Shown piece after piece: positions 36,369 through 45,118 of a stretch of DNA of 64,000 nt (position 1 is its first letter; each line of letters opens with the position of its first letter). Under the pieces are notes generated by a model, which worked only from the letters and a program-made list of their open reading frames with translations, had not been told where the DNA came from and did not search any database. The stretch lies in the NCBI GenBank assembly GCA_002189105.1, contig NIOB01000004.1:264648-328647 (forward strand), read 5' to 3'. The position numbers and the translations under genes were made by a program. This stretch comes from Saccharibacillus soli. Lineage in GTDB: Bacteria; Bacillota; Bacilli; Paenibacillales; Paenibacillaceae.

Positions 36369-36741
36369 ATGCACCATCCTGCAATAAGCAGCTGCTTTTC
36401 TCTTTTTACACATTCGACTTATTTCGACATTAATAACGATTCGCTGCTTCTTCTTTCTCCAAGAGACCCCTTTCTTCCAACAGTTCCCTCTACTTGGAAA
36501 ATGGAAGATTATCGTTGGAAATCAGCGTATTCATGAGAATACATGAACAACCCCAAAAAGGAAGGCTCGAAACGATTCGGAGGAACCGGTTCCTCAAATT
36601 CGACATTTATTTTGCTTTCTATCTTATTTTGTACAAGCAAATAACCGATACAGATAGTAAATTCTTCATTCGACCAAGCTGGCAGGCATTGCTTCCTTCC
36701 CCGCTTCCGAGTACGAACTTTCATATAAAGGAGTCATGCAC
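36369..36741. other. Leader region of the FIST-chemoreceptor pair
   Basis: No gene seen in about 370 bases. It contains the perfect 16-bp palindrome GAGGAACC-GGTTCCTC (36580-36595), a possible operator. The region from 36600 to 36700 is AT-rich and probably includes the promoter. No convincing SigA or SigD box pair could be fixed. Confidence 0.4.
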
Positions 36742-37887
36742 ATGGAAATCAAATCCTTTCTCACGTCAAATCCAGATACTAAACAAGCCTTTCAGGAGGT
36801 CCAAGCCAAGCTGTCTCCGCAGGCCAAAGCCGTCATCTTTTTCGCCAGTACCATCTATGACTTTCAGGCCCTGAGCACCCTGTTCCGCGATGCTTTTCCC
36901 AACGCAGAAGTCATGGGATTGACGACAGTAGGCGAACTGGGGCCAAGCGGTTTTTCCGAAAAAAGTCTAACAGCCATGAGCTTCGCGGGAGCCGTCAAAG
37001 CCAAAGGCGTGCTGATTGAAGACATCGTGAAATACCCCATGTTCTATCGGGATCACCTGGTCGAAGCTGCCCGGCAGATCGGGATCAACAGCAGCAGTAC
37101 AGCGCCTGAACGCGAAGGGCTGGGACTGGTGTTTCCGAATGGACTCGTAGGCGCCGAAGAGAAGATGCTGTCGGTCGTCAATTCGTTGTTCGCCCACGAA
37201 GGATTCCCGCTGTTTGGCGGAACGGCTGGAGACGATGCGAAGTTCGAGAAGACCCAGGTCAGCTACCAAGGCCAGGTGTCTCATACCGGCGGACTGGTCA
37301 TGTTTATCAAACCCGATACGGCGTTCCATATTGCCAAGGAAAATATTTTTACCCCAAATGGCAAAACGATGAAAATCACCAAAGCCGATCCCAGCGCTCG
37401 TATTGTGTACGAATTTAACGGCCAACCGGCTGCTTCGGAATATGCTCGTGTGCTTGGCACATCAGCCGGTGAGTTGAGCCGTTATTTCATGACCAATCCG
37501 CTTGGCCGGGTTGTCAATGAAGAAGTCTATATCGCTTCGCCATTTGATGTGCTGCCAGGAGGAGGCGTCAAGTTCTACTGCCAGCTCTTTGAAGGCATGA
37601 CGGTGGATGTACTGACGCCCAAAGATCCTGTAGCTACCATTCGCCAAACCCTGGATACGTTCCGTGGGCGCTTCGCCCGTCTGGATGGCGTGCTGGCGAT
37701 CAACTGCATTTTGCGCAAACTTCAGTTCCAGAATGATCGATTATTCCCGGCGCTCAACGGACATCTGGAGAAGCTGCCCAACCTCGGCGGATTTTGCAGC
37801 TATGGGGAGCAGTTGAACCGCACGCAGTTGAATCAGACGCTTGTGCTGCTTGGATTCGGCACGCTCAGACAGGGGGAATCGGCGTGA
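36742..37887 (+). CDS. FIST sensor-domain protein
   Basis: A 381-residue cytoplasmic protein with FIST_N (about 20-215) and FIST_C (about 225-365) domains. [28 protein letters not shown] and [11 protein letters not shown] are typical FIST blocks. FIST domains are thought to bind small ligands such as amino acids. AAAGGAG at 36728-36734 favours the ATG at 36742. It ends in a 4-nt overlap (GTGA) with a membrane-less chemoreceptor gene. The coupling implies that this protein delivers an intracellular signal to that receptor. Confidence 0.88.
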   Translation: MEIKSFLTSNPDTKQAFQEVQAKLSPQAKAVIFFASTIYDFQALSTLFRDAFPNAEVMGLTTVGELGPSGFSEKSLTAMSFAGAVKAKGVLIEDIVKYPMFYRDHLVEAARQIGINSSSTAPEREGLGLVFPNGLVGAEEKMLSVVNSLFAHEGFPLFGGTAGDDAKFEKTQVSYQGQVSHTGGLVMFIKPDTAFHIAKENIFTPNGKTMKITKADPSARIVYEFNGQPAASEYARVLGTSAGELSRYFMTNPLGRVVNEEVYIASPFDVLPGGGVKFYCQLFEGMTVDVLTPKDPVATIRQTLDTFRGRFARLDGVLAINCILRKLQFQNDRLFPALNGHLEKLPNLGGFCSYGEQLNRTQLNQTLVLLGFGTLRQGESA

Positions 37888-38891
37888 ACGTATTAACACT
37901 TTTAACTTCCATGAAGACCAAGCATGGCCTGACAGAGCCGCAAAAAGCGGAAGTGCTGGAGACATTCCAGGGCTTGTCGGAATCCGAATATACCAACGTT
38001 GTCAAATCGCTGGGCGATCTCATCGGTCTGCTGGATCAATCGACGTCCAAAAATTCGGCTAAAGACAGCGAACTGATGGATCAGGTGGCACTGCTCAAGT
38101 CCGACATGACCGAGCAAAACGGACGATTGAACCGCTCTGTGGAGAACATCCGTCAGATCGTCGATCAAACGGAAGGCGTTACATCCATCACACGTGAAGT
38201 GGAGCAGCAGAGCGAGCAGAATTATGAAGTCATTGTTGAAGGCGGCAGAAGTGTGGATGCGCTGAGTGCCGAGATTGATTCGCTCAAAGCGATCTTTAAT
38301 CAATTCCGCGCTTCCATCCAGATGCTCAAAAGTGAAGTCTCATCCATCTCGAACTTTGCTTCCACCATTCAGGAGATTGCCAATCAGACGAATCTGCTGG
38401 CCCTGAACGCAAGTATCGAAGCAGCGCGTGCTGGGGAACAGGGACGAGGATTCGCTGTCGTGGCGCAGGAAGTTCGCAAGCTGGCCGATCAAAGCAAGTC
38501 CGCACTGCAAGAGATTGATGGCAAGGTTCAGGAAGTCACAGCGAACGTGGATGAACTGGATCAGGACTTTGCACGCAAGACTTCGGCTGTGGATGAAGTC
38601 ATTGAGGCCTCCAACCGGACGAAAGATGTATTTGCACGCATCTTGGAAACGGAAGAGAATCTGAGAAGCAGCATGTCCCGAATCAAAGGGGTAAACGATC
38701 ATATCGTATCGGATCTGACTGGATTTTCGGTGTCGCTGGATCAAGTGCTGCAGGGTTTCCTTCAGAGCGATCAGCGCATTGGACATCTGTATCGACTGTC
38801 GCAGGACAAATTTACGTTCTCTACAGAGACTTTCGCTTATACGTCGCAGTTGGGAGATCTGGCGGAGGCGCTGCGTAATCGGCAGGTATAA
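37884..38891 (+). CDS. Soluble methyl-accepting chemotaxis-like protein
   Basis: A 335-residue protein with no membrane span or signal peptide. It is mostly coiled coil, with the MCP signalling hairpin at about 155-215: [20 protein letters not shown] and [17 protein letters not shown]. These contact CheA and CheW. The N-terminal 75 residues form a short helical region. The start is a GTG at 37884 that overlaps the FIST stop codon, with AGGGGGA 6 nt before. It is therefore a cytosolic receptor that probably listens to the FIST protein. Confidence 0.9.
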   Translation: MNVLTLLTSMKTKHGLTEPQKAEVLETFQGLSESEYTNVVKSLGDLIGLLDQSTSKNSAKDSELMDQVALLKSDMTEQNGRLNRSVENIRQIVDQTEGVTSITREVEQQSEQNYEVIVEGGRSVDALSAEIDSLKAIFNQFRASIQMLKSEVSSISNFASTIQEIANQTNLLALNASIEAARAGEQGRGFAVVAQEVRKLADQSKSALQEIDGKVQEVTANVDELDQDFARKTSAVDEVIEASNRTKDVFARILETEENLRSSMSRIKGVNDHIVSDLTGFSVSLDQVLQGFLQSDQRIGHLYRLSQDKFTFSTETFAYTSQLGDLAEALRNRQV

Positions 38892-38971
38892 AGCTGACGC
38901 AAGGCGAGTGAATGGACGGTCATAAAAAAGAACAGGTACCGCTTTTTGCATCTGTCGATCACCTCAACGGT

Positions 38972-39016
38972 AAAAGGCCGCGAGTTCTGCACCTAAGCAG
39001 AACTCGCGGCCTTTTT
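38972..39016. terminator. Terminator after the chemoreceptor gene
   Basis: AAAAGGCCGCGAGTTCTGC pairs perfectly with its complement across a 6-nt ACCTAA loop, then TTTTT. Confidence 0.92.
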
Positions 39017-39083
39017 GATGGCTTTTTGCGGTTTCGATGAATAGCAGACACAGCAGCAGCGACTTAAAGGCAAACATATTGAG

Positions 39084-39112
39084 TTGACAGGATTATAGTA
39101 GTATTTTAAAAT
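39084..39112 (+). promoter_or_regulatory. SigA promoter of the TrmB-type regulator
   Basis: Perfect TTGACA (39084-39089), a 17-nt spacer and TAAAAT (39107-39112). The -10 lies in the palindrome TATTTTAAAATA (39102-39113), which may be an autoregulatory site. Confidence 0.75.
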
Positions 39113-39150
39113 AACACTTATCATCCCATCAAGTTGAAGGAGGAAGTCGG

Positions 39151-39945
39151 TTGATCGAAGAACTTCGCAAGATCGGATTGTCCGATCTGGAGGCACGCTG
39201 CTATCTGGCGCTGCACGAAGAATCGTCGTTGTCCGGATACGAAGTGGCGAAGCGGGTATCGGTATCGCGTACCAATGTCTATGCCGCCCTGCGCCTATTA
39301 AGCGAAAAAGGCATCTGCCGCATGATTGAAGCCGACCCGGTGTTATATGAAGCGGTGCCCATCGGTGATGTAATTCGACTGTTAAAAGCGGACTTTGAAC
39401 GTTCGACGGACATGCTGCTGGAGGAACTGACGGCGCCGCCCAAGCGCAGTGCATCGTTTGGCACCTGGAAGGGAGATAAAGCGGTAGAACTGACCCTTCG
39501 CCGGTTGATCTCGGGTGCCCAGCACACGATCTTGGTCGATCTCTGGGAAGAAGATCTGGATTGGTTTGAGCAGGAGCTGCTTGCGGCGGAGAACAGAGGG
39601 GTTGAGGTTGCCGTCATGTTGATCGGCAGAAGATCGACTGCCTTGAAGACCGTGGTGAACCACAGCAGGCCTGAACATGTGGAAGCTTCCGAAGTTCGGC
39701 GCTTTACGCTGCTGTGCGACCGCACTTACGGCTTGATCGGCAGCTTCGGCCGCCGGATTCAGCTCTCGGCGCTGGAGAGCGATCACCCGGCAATCGCCGG
39801 ACTGCTGGAGAGCGCGTTTATGCACGACCTGATCGTGCAGCGTATTGAAGAAGACTTCGGTGCCCAGCTTGAGGCCCAATACGGCCGCGACTATCAGACA
39901 ATCCGCAGCCGTTATGGCGGGTTGTTGGGGCTGGAGAGGGATTAA
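39151..39945 (+). CDS. TrmB-family transcriptional regulator
   Basis: A 264-residue regulator. The TrmB winged helix (residues 1-75) begins LRKIGLSDLEARCYLALHEE and continues YEVAKRVSVSRTNVYAALRLL. A coiled linker and a PLD-like effector domain (about 105-245) follow, with TILVDLWEEDLDWFEQELL. Such regulators bind sugars and control transport genes. Start: TTG at 39151 with AAGGAGG 7 nt before. The neighbours do not reveal its regulon. Confidence 0.85.
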   Translation: MIEELRKIGLSDLEARCYLALHEESSLSGYEVAKRVSVSRTNVYAALRLLSEKGICRMIEADPVLYEAVPIGDVIRLLKADFERSTDMLLEELTAPPKRSASFGTWKGDKAVELTLRRLISGAQHTILVDLWEEDLDWFEQELLAAENRGVEVAVMLIGRRSTALKTVVNHSRPEHVEASEVRRFTLLCDRTYGLIGSFGRRIQLSALESDHPAIAGLLESAFMHDLIVQRIEEDFGAQLEAQYGRDYQTIRSRYGGLLGLERD

Positions 39946-40525
39946 GACACGGAGAAAGTCACTTCGCAAACATTCGCTTACGCATTTCTCTCGAAGTTGT
40001 CTCGCTTTGTTAGCCAGTACGGCGTTTCTGTCCGCCTGAGGGCTTTCCCCGAAAGCTTCTCATTTAAGAACCCTCTTCTGCCGCAGCATGATCTCTCACT
40101 ATGCTATGCTGGGCGTTCTTGACAGGTTCGACATACTCGAAGATTTATCTTCAGGCAGTCGAGAAGTTCTCGAATCAAACTTCGTTTTGTAACTCGGTTT
40201 CTAACGGATCGAGACAACGCGCAGCGAGCAGTTGGAGCGGTTTTAGAGGACTAACGGATTCAGATGGCGCTTAGAATAAGAATACGCTGATTTTCAACCT
40301 GGAAACAAGCGAATGGGACGGCTAACGAATCGACGATCCGTTAGCCCGTTAGCGAAGCTCTTTCCTTTTATAAGCAACAAAAAAACTTCTCTCGGAGTGG
40401 GCTGGCTTCCTACTCCTACGTAATTTTCTCGACAGTCTCAAGATACTCGAAGGAGTATCTTTTTTCTGGCCTTATCATTAGTCGTATTCAAAAATACATC
40501 TTAAATCAAAAAGGAGCATACCCAC
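39946..40525. other. Gene-free stretch with CTAACGGAT repeat elements
   Basis: No gene is credible in these 580 bases. It holds repeated CTAACGGAT words (40202-40210 and 40252-40260) and the near-palindrome CTAACGAATC-gac-GATCCGTTAG (40323-40345). It ends with a terminator-like hairpin at 40440-40466. It looks like an interspersed intergenic element. Confidence 0.5.
40440..40466 (+). terminator. Hairpin with T-tail before the phosphatase gene
   Basis: AAGATACTC-gaag-GAGTATCTT followed by TTTTC. No nearby upstream gene needs it, so it may end a transcript from the repeat region or act in the leader of the next gene. Confidence 0.6.
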
Positions 40526-41338
40526 ATGAACCCCATCAATCTGCAAGTGATCGAATCGATCTTGAAAACCGTAGGCACCGAACTTCCCGTACGAAACGAG
40601 GCATCCGGTCGTCCTGTCAGCAGGGAGGAGATGCACCAACGTTTCGATGAGCTGAACGGATGGGCGGAGCAGGAGATTCAGGCGGCGCTCATGCCGCTGT
40701 ATCCGGACATTCGCTGGTCGCAGGCAGAATTGGACCCTGGCGCTCAGGGAGAGCCGGAAAGCGAGTCTCCTTATTGGGTGCTTGATCCGATCGACGGCGC
40801 GGTGAATCTGATCCAGGGTTTCCCGTTCTGGTCCATCTCGCTCTGTCTGGTGAAAGGGGGTCAAGCAGTATTCGGCGTGATCTACGATGCCGTTCGAGGA
40901 GAACTGTTCCACGCGGAAAGAGGCGGCGGCGCTTATCTGAATGGCGTACGTATCGCTCCGTCTGGTAAAAAGCATCTGAACGACATTGTCCTGCTGACTT
41001 CACCTCCGGGAGACTCGGCGCTCGAACGTGATAACGCCGCCCGAACAACACGAAGCCTGGATCTGTTTCTGCCGCAGATTGCTGCGGGACGTATGCTCGG
41101 TTCGGTGGCGCTCCAATTGACTTATATCGCCTGCGGTCGCGCCGATGGTTATATAGAGTTCGGTTCAGGTATCTACGACTGGCTGGCCGGTGCACTGCTG
41201 ATCCGCGAAGCGGGCGGCGTCGTCATGGATGAGGAAGGGAAGCCGTTCGATTGGGGAACGGAAAGCATCGTGGCCGCCGGAACGACCGAATTGGCAGAGC
41301 GGATTGTCGAAGCTTGGAGAAGGGGGAAGCAGTCATGA
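40526..41338 (+). CDS. Inositol-monophosphatase-family phosphatase
   Basis: A 270-residue Mg-dependent phosphatase of the IMPase/FBPase fold. The metal motif is DPIDGAVNL (Asp87, Asp90; usual form DPIDGTTNF) and the second signature is YDWLAGALLIREAGG (usual WDxAAG). The first acidic motif, normally GEE, is not clearly present: the segment AELDPGAQGEPESES stands in its place. It may act on inositol phosphate, a nucleotide (CysQ-like) or another sugar phosphate. AAAGGAG precedes the ATG. Confidence 0.85.
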   Translation: MNPINLQVIESILKTVGTELPVRNEASGRPVSREEMHQRFDELNGWAEQEIQAALMPLYPDIRWSQAELDPGAQGEPESESPYWVLDPIDGAVNLIQGFPFWSISLCLVKGGQAVFGVIYDAVRGELFHAERGGGAYLNGVRIAPSGKKHLNDIVLLTSPPGDSALERDNAARTTRSLDLFLPQIAAGRMLGSVALQLTYIACGRADGYIEFGSGIYDWLAGALLIREAGGVVMDEEGKPFDWGTESIVAAGTTELAERIVEAWRRGKQS

Positions 41339-41924
41339 GAGGTAGAGCCTATTCATCCTGCTGAACCGCGAAGAAGCATAGGATCGTTCGCACAAGCTCA
41401 TTTGTTGGATTAGAAAAAGAGCCCTCAGAACCTGCAAGCAGCAGGCTCTGGGGGCTTTTCAGATTGGAGTTAAGAGATCGAGTCTGAGGAACCGATTGTT
41501 GGGTAACTTAGGCAGACCTTTGTACAGTCGCCGTTTTCGTTAATGAACACGGGCGAGTGATGGAGTGAGCGAACGAACAACTGTGTCCATAGAGGAGCCA
41601 AACTTCCTGAAGGTCGGTTCAGATCGCAGAAGGCTCGCTCGAACAAGATCAGGCGACCGCGGCTTCTCGCACTGTTGAATGAAGCTTGAAGCTGCCTGAA
41701 AGCAAGCTCTCCGAACGTCTCGAAGGGTTCGTTCCGCTTCTTGGGCAGGTGCGTTCAACTCATTCGCTGGCCTCTCAAGCAGGGAAATGAGCCATACTCA
41801 TTGCCTTCTTGGGTAAGAGCGTAAATCACATTTGCTGCCTTCACAGGCAAGAGCACAAGCCGCATTTATTGGCTTTTGAAGCAGAAGCAAGAAGCACATT
41901 TATCGACTTCTCGGACAGGATTGT
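41339..41924. other. Gene-free stretch with a 34-nt repeat array
   Basis: No credible gene in these 586 bases. It holds the terminator at 41418-41460, unassigned sequence to 41724, and a degenerate 34-nt tandem array from 41725 to the nagA stop codon. Confidence 0.5.
41418..41460 (+). terminator. Terminator after the phosphatase gene
   Basis: AAGAGCCCTCAGAACCTGC pairs with GCAGGCTCTGGGGGCTTTT across AAGCA, with small mismatches, then TTTTC. Confidence 0.82.
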
Positions 41925-41928
41925 TCAG
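41725..41928. repeat. Six degenerate 34-nt tandem repeats
   Basis: Units begin at 41725, 41759, 41793, 41827, 41861 and 41895, exactly 34 nt each. Positions 4-7 are mostly ATTT-like, 11-16 mostly GGCTTC-like and 21-25 mostly GCAAG-like. There is no spacer between units. The array abuts the end of nagA. Confidence 0.65.
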
Positions 41929-43277
41929 CCGATCTTCCGCCCGGCGGCCCAGACGCCGCGCAGCTCCAGCTCCTCGTCCATCCAGACGAGGTCGGCGCGT
42001 TTGCCCGGCTGGATGGAGCCGGTGAATGAATACAGCCCGGCCTGCCGAGCCGGGGCGCCGCTGGCTGCGTCGGAGGCGCGCTCCACGCTGAGGCCAGCCT
42101 GGTGGACCAGGAAGCGGAAGCCTTCCGCCATGGTCAGGCGGCTGCCCGCGAGTGCGCCGCCCTGTGTGAGGGCGACGCCGTCTTGGACGACCACGGGCAG
42201 GTCGCCGAGGAAATAATCGCCGTCGCCGAGTCCCGCGGCGGACATGGCATCGGTGATGAGGACGAGATTCCCGTCCGTCTTCACCTTCGCCAGCAGCTTG
42301 ACCGCGCCGGGATGAACATGAATCCCGTCTGCGATCACCTCGGCCACGATGGACTCCGTGCCGAGCGCGGCACCCGCCGCGCCGGGCTTGCGATGATGCA
42401 GCGGCGTCATCGCATTGAAGGTATGCACCGCGTGGTTCAGGCCGGCATCCACAGCCGCCAGCACTTCCTCATAGCTGGCGTCGGTGTGTCCCATCGCCGC
42501 CGTAATGCCGTTCGCCCGCAGCCAGGCGATCGTCTCCAGAGCGCCTTCGCGCTCGGGCGCCAACGTCAGCTGGCGAATCAGACCGGGGAAGCGGGCTTCC
42601 CAGTCTTCCAGCCAATCCGTGCGCGGCAGTGAGATATGCACCGGGTTCTGCGCCCCCGGCCATTTCGGGCTGATGAACGGCCCTTCCAGATGCACGCCCT
42701 CGATGCTTGCGCCGGGCATCTCGCCCCGCTGCCGATAAGCCCAGACGGCTTCCAGCACGCCGTCGATCATGTCGTGCGAAGCCGTCATGGTCGTCGCCAG
42801 CATCGACGTCGAACCGTGCGAGCCGTGGAACTTGGCGATGGTGTCCAGGACGCCGGGCTTGCCGGCGTCCATAAAGTCTTCGCCCATCCCTCCGTGGACA
42901 TGGATGTCCACGAAGCCCGGCAGCAGCCAGCCGCCCTGCGCGTCTACGACGCGAACGCCGCTTTCATCCCAATCGGCTGGGTCGTTGGCGGCGGTTCGGA
43001 CAGCCACCGCCTTTGCCGCTGTCCCTTCGCCAGATGCGCCGCCTGAATCCATCGCCGTATCGACACGCTCTGCCTGCCAGCCTTTTCCCGCTGTACGCAG
43101 ACCCAGTGCTTCTTCACCGTCTTCGCCTGCAGGAGGTTCCACCGAGACGATCCAGCCGTCTGCTGTCAGGCAGCTTCCGCCTTCAATGATGCCATCCGGC
43201 GTGACGATATTGGCGTTGATGAATCGCAGCAGCCCCTGCCGTCCGTCTAATTGCGTGGTCAGGATTGAACCGCTCAT
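41925..43277 (-). CDS. nagA: N-acetylglucosamine-6-phosphate deacetylase
   Basis: A 450-residue amidohydrolase that converts GlcNAc-6-phosphate to glucosamine-6-phosphate. The metal-binding start is GFVDIHVHGG; other blocks are VHLEGPFISP, MGHTDASYEEVL, HTFNAMTPLHHRKPG and LITDAMSAAG with the catalytic Asp. Compared with the usual 380-395 residues it has an insert at about residues 51-107 (rich in Ala, Gly, Glu) between the N-terminal beta sandwich and the barrel. The ATG at 43277 overlaps the nagB stop codon (ATGA); a GTG at 43286 is less likely. It is the third gene of a tightly overlapping rpiR-nagB-nagA operon. Confidence 0.93.
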   Translation of the reverse strand: MSGSILTTQLDGRQGLLRFINANIVTPDGIIEGGSCLTADGWIVSVEPPAGEDGEEALGLRTAGKGWQAERVDTAMDSGGASGEGTAAKAVAVRTAANDPADWDESGVRVVDAQGGWLLPGFVDIHVHGGMGEDFMDAGKPGVLDTIAKFHGSHGSTSMLATTMTASHDMIDGVLEAVWAYRQRGEMPGASIEGVHLEGPFISPKWPGAQNPVHISLPRTDWLEDWEARFPGLIRQLTLAPEREGALETIAWLRANGITAAMGHTDASYEEVLAAVDAGLNHAVHTFNAMTPLHHRKPGAAGAALGTESIVAEVIADGIHVHPGAVKLLAKVKTDGNLVLITDAMSAAGLGDGDYFLGDLPVVVQDGVALTQGGALAGSRLTMAEGFRFLVHQAGLSVERASDAASGAPARQAGLYSFTGSIQPGKRADLVWMDEELELRGVWAAGRKIG

Positions 43278-43999
43278 TTGACCCACGCTCCTGCCGCTTC
43301 ATCCATCAGCACGACCAGATTCGGATGAAGCTGAAGCAGCGATGCCGGACACTTCGTGTTAATCGGCCCCGTGAGCGCCTGCTTCGCAATCTCCGCTTTG
43401 GATTCCCCACGGATAACGAGCATAACCTGACGGGCTTTCATGATTGGAGCAACACCCATCGTAATCGCCTGCTTGGGAACATCATGGATGGAATCGAAGA
43501 AGCGGGCATTGGCTTCGCGCGTCCGATGCTGAAGCGTCGCGGCATGGGTACCGGCGATTAGCGAATCATCCGGTTCATTGAAGCCGATGTGACCGTTATG
43601 CCCCAGACCCAACAGCTGGAGGTCAATGCCTTCATCTTCGATCATGGCATCATAATAGGCACATTCCTGCTCCAGATCCACCGCCAATCCATTCGGGACA
43701 TGTGTATTGGCCGGATCAATATCGACCTGATCGAACAGATGCGTGTTCATAAAACAGCGATAGCTCGCCGGATGGCTGCCCGACAACCCCACATATTCGT
43801 CGAGATTGTAGGAACGCGCCCTGGCAAAGCTGACGCTGCCGCTCTGATACAGCTTCACCAACTCCTCGTAAATGCCAATGGGCGTGCTGCCTGTGGCCAG
43901 ACCCAATACGGCACGGGGATTGGTCTGGAGCAGACTGGCGATCAGGCCTGCGCCTGCACGGTTCAGATCTTCTTCGGTACGGAACGTCAACAAATTCAT
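43274..43999 (-). CDS. nagB: Glucosamine-6-phosphate deaminase
   Basis: A 241-residue enzyme that turns glucosamine-6-phosphate into fructose-6-phosphate and ammonia. The phosphate loop is LGLATGSTPIGIYEEL, the catalytic Asp67 is in SYNLDEYVGL, and His137 is in GLGHNGHIGFNEP. The length fits the shorter, non-allosteric Gram-positive form. It overlaps the RpiR gene and nagA by 4 nt each, so translation is coupled across all three. Confidence 0.95.
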   Translation of the reverse strand: MNLLTFRTEEDLNRAGAGLIASLLQTNPRAVLGLATGSTPIGIYEELVKLYQSGSVSFARARSYNLDEYVGLSGSHPASYRCFMNTHLFDQVDIDPANTHVPNGLAVDLEQECAYYDAMIEDEGIDLQLLGLGHNGHIGFNEPDDSLIAGTHAATLQHRTREANARFFDSIHDVPKQAITMGVAPIMKARQVMLVIRGESKAEIAKQALTGPINTKCPASLLQLHPNLVVLMDEAAGAWVK

Positions 44000-44862
44000 G
44001 ATTGGACACCTCCGGATGGATTGAGATACTGACGAACATTATGATAGGACTGTTCCAGCATGGGCACATATTCCTCAAAACCTTCGCTGACCATGCCGGT
44101 AAACAAGATGTCGATGACATGCAGTTGGGCGATTCGGGAAGCCATCGGGCCGCGCCGTACACCTTCTTCCAGTGAAGAGGTAAACAGCGGAATATCGGCA
44201 AGCGCAGGCAGCGGGCTGGTTCCATAGCGGGTTAGCGACAGCGTTAATGCGCCAACGTCTTTGGCACATTGCAGCGCAGCGATGGTCTCCGGCGTTTCGC
44301 CCGAATAGGAAATCGCCAGCGCAACATCGCCTTCATTTAGCGTGGACGCCGAGGTGATCTGCATATGAGAATCCGCAAAAGCGGTACAGCTTTTACCCAG
44401 TCGAATCACCTTCTGATAAAAATCCTGAGCCACGATGGACGAGGTTCCCATGCCGTAGAGATCGATCCGCCGGGCGGAACGCAGCGCGGTAATGGCACGT
44501 TCCAGCACCTGAAGATCCAGCAGCCGCGTCGTATCGGTGATCGAGGTGAGGTGATTCGCTTCAATCGCCCGGACAATTTCTTTGAGCGGCCGCCCTGCGA
44601 CAATATCCTGATACGTACCCGCCTCGGATGGCCGGGAGAGTTCCCCGATCAGGCGCATTTTAAAATCGGGAAATCCTTTGAAGCGCAGTGACTTGCAGAA
44701 GCGTGTAACGGTCGCCGGGCTGGTTCCGCAGGCTGCTGCAAGTTCTGTGATCCCAAGCCACTGTACCTGTTCAGGATCTTCCAGTACATATTCAGCGAGC
44801 CGCTTTTCCTGCGGCGAAAAATGCGGGATCTGTTCGCGCAGGAGAGAGAGGAGAGCAGACAT
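43996..44862 (-). CDS. MurR/RpiR-family regulator of the nag operon
   Basis: A 288-residue regulator with an N-terminal HTH_6 (residues 1-75: FSPQEKRLAEYVLEDPE, then ELAAACGTSPATVTRFCKSL) and a SIS sugar-phosphate domain (about 110-250: IDLYGMGTSSIVAQDFYQK, then AISYSGETPETI). It probably senses an amino-sugar phosphate and represses its own operon. The inverted repeat at 44880-44927, just before its start, is the likely operator. It is the first gene of the operon. Confidence 0.92.
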   Translation of the reverse strand: MSALLSLLREQIPHFSPQEKRLAEYVLEDPEQVQWLGITELAAACGTSPATVTRFCKSLRFKGFPDFKMRLIGELSRPSEAGTYQDIVAGRPLKEIVRAIEANHLTSITDTTRLLDLQVLERAITALRSARRIDLYGMGTSSIVAQDFYQKVIRLGKSCTAFADSHMQITSASTLNEGDVALAISYSGETPETIAALQCAKDVGALTLSLTRYGTSPLPALADIPLFTSSLEEGVRRGPMASRIAQLHVIDILFTGMVSEGFEEYVPMLEQSYHNVRQYLNPSGGVQS

Positions 44863-44879
44863 GATGATTCTCCTTTTTT

Positions 44880-44927
44880 AGAAAATTATTTTTATAAAAA
44901 TAGATTAAATTTTGAAAAATATTTTCT
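44880..44927. promoter_or_regulatory. Candidate RpiR operator: inverted AGAAAAT-ATTTTT arms
   Basis: Left arm AGAAAATTATTTTT (44880-44893) and right arm AAAAATATTTTCT (44915-44927) are complementary apart from one extra T. Each is itself nearly palindromic. They lie 18-65 bp upstream of the regulator start codon in an AT-rich tract. That is what an autoregulated RpiR repressor would need. Confidence 0.65.
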
Positions 44928-45118
44928 TTGTATCTCTAGAATAATCCAAAGTGCCGCCTAGGACAAGAGGGCATAGGCAGAATTAGACAACAGGATGAGA
45001 TGAAGTGACGCAGATTTGAGGTCATCACGAAAACAACAGCGAACGGAACTCATTTTGAGACAGAAAGATTGTATAATGAAGGGGACTTTCATTCGGCGGC
45101 AAATGGAGGAGAACGAAC

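Noticed and set aside
36630-36665. SigD-type promoter before the FIST-chemoreceptor pair (ACCGATAC)
   Set aside because: The -10-like box fits in part, but the expected TAAA -35 at the right distance is TATT.
41725-41928. 34-nt repeats, and the 18-nt array at the end, as CRISPR
   Set aside because: Units follow one another without spacers, the 34-nt copies are strongly diverged, and no cas gene is in the window.
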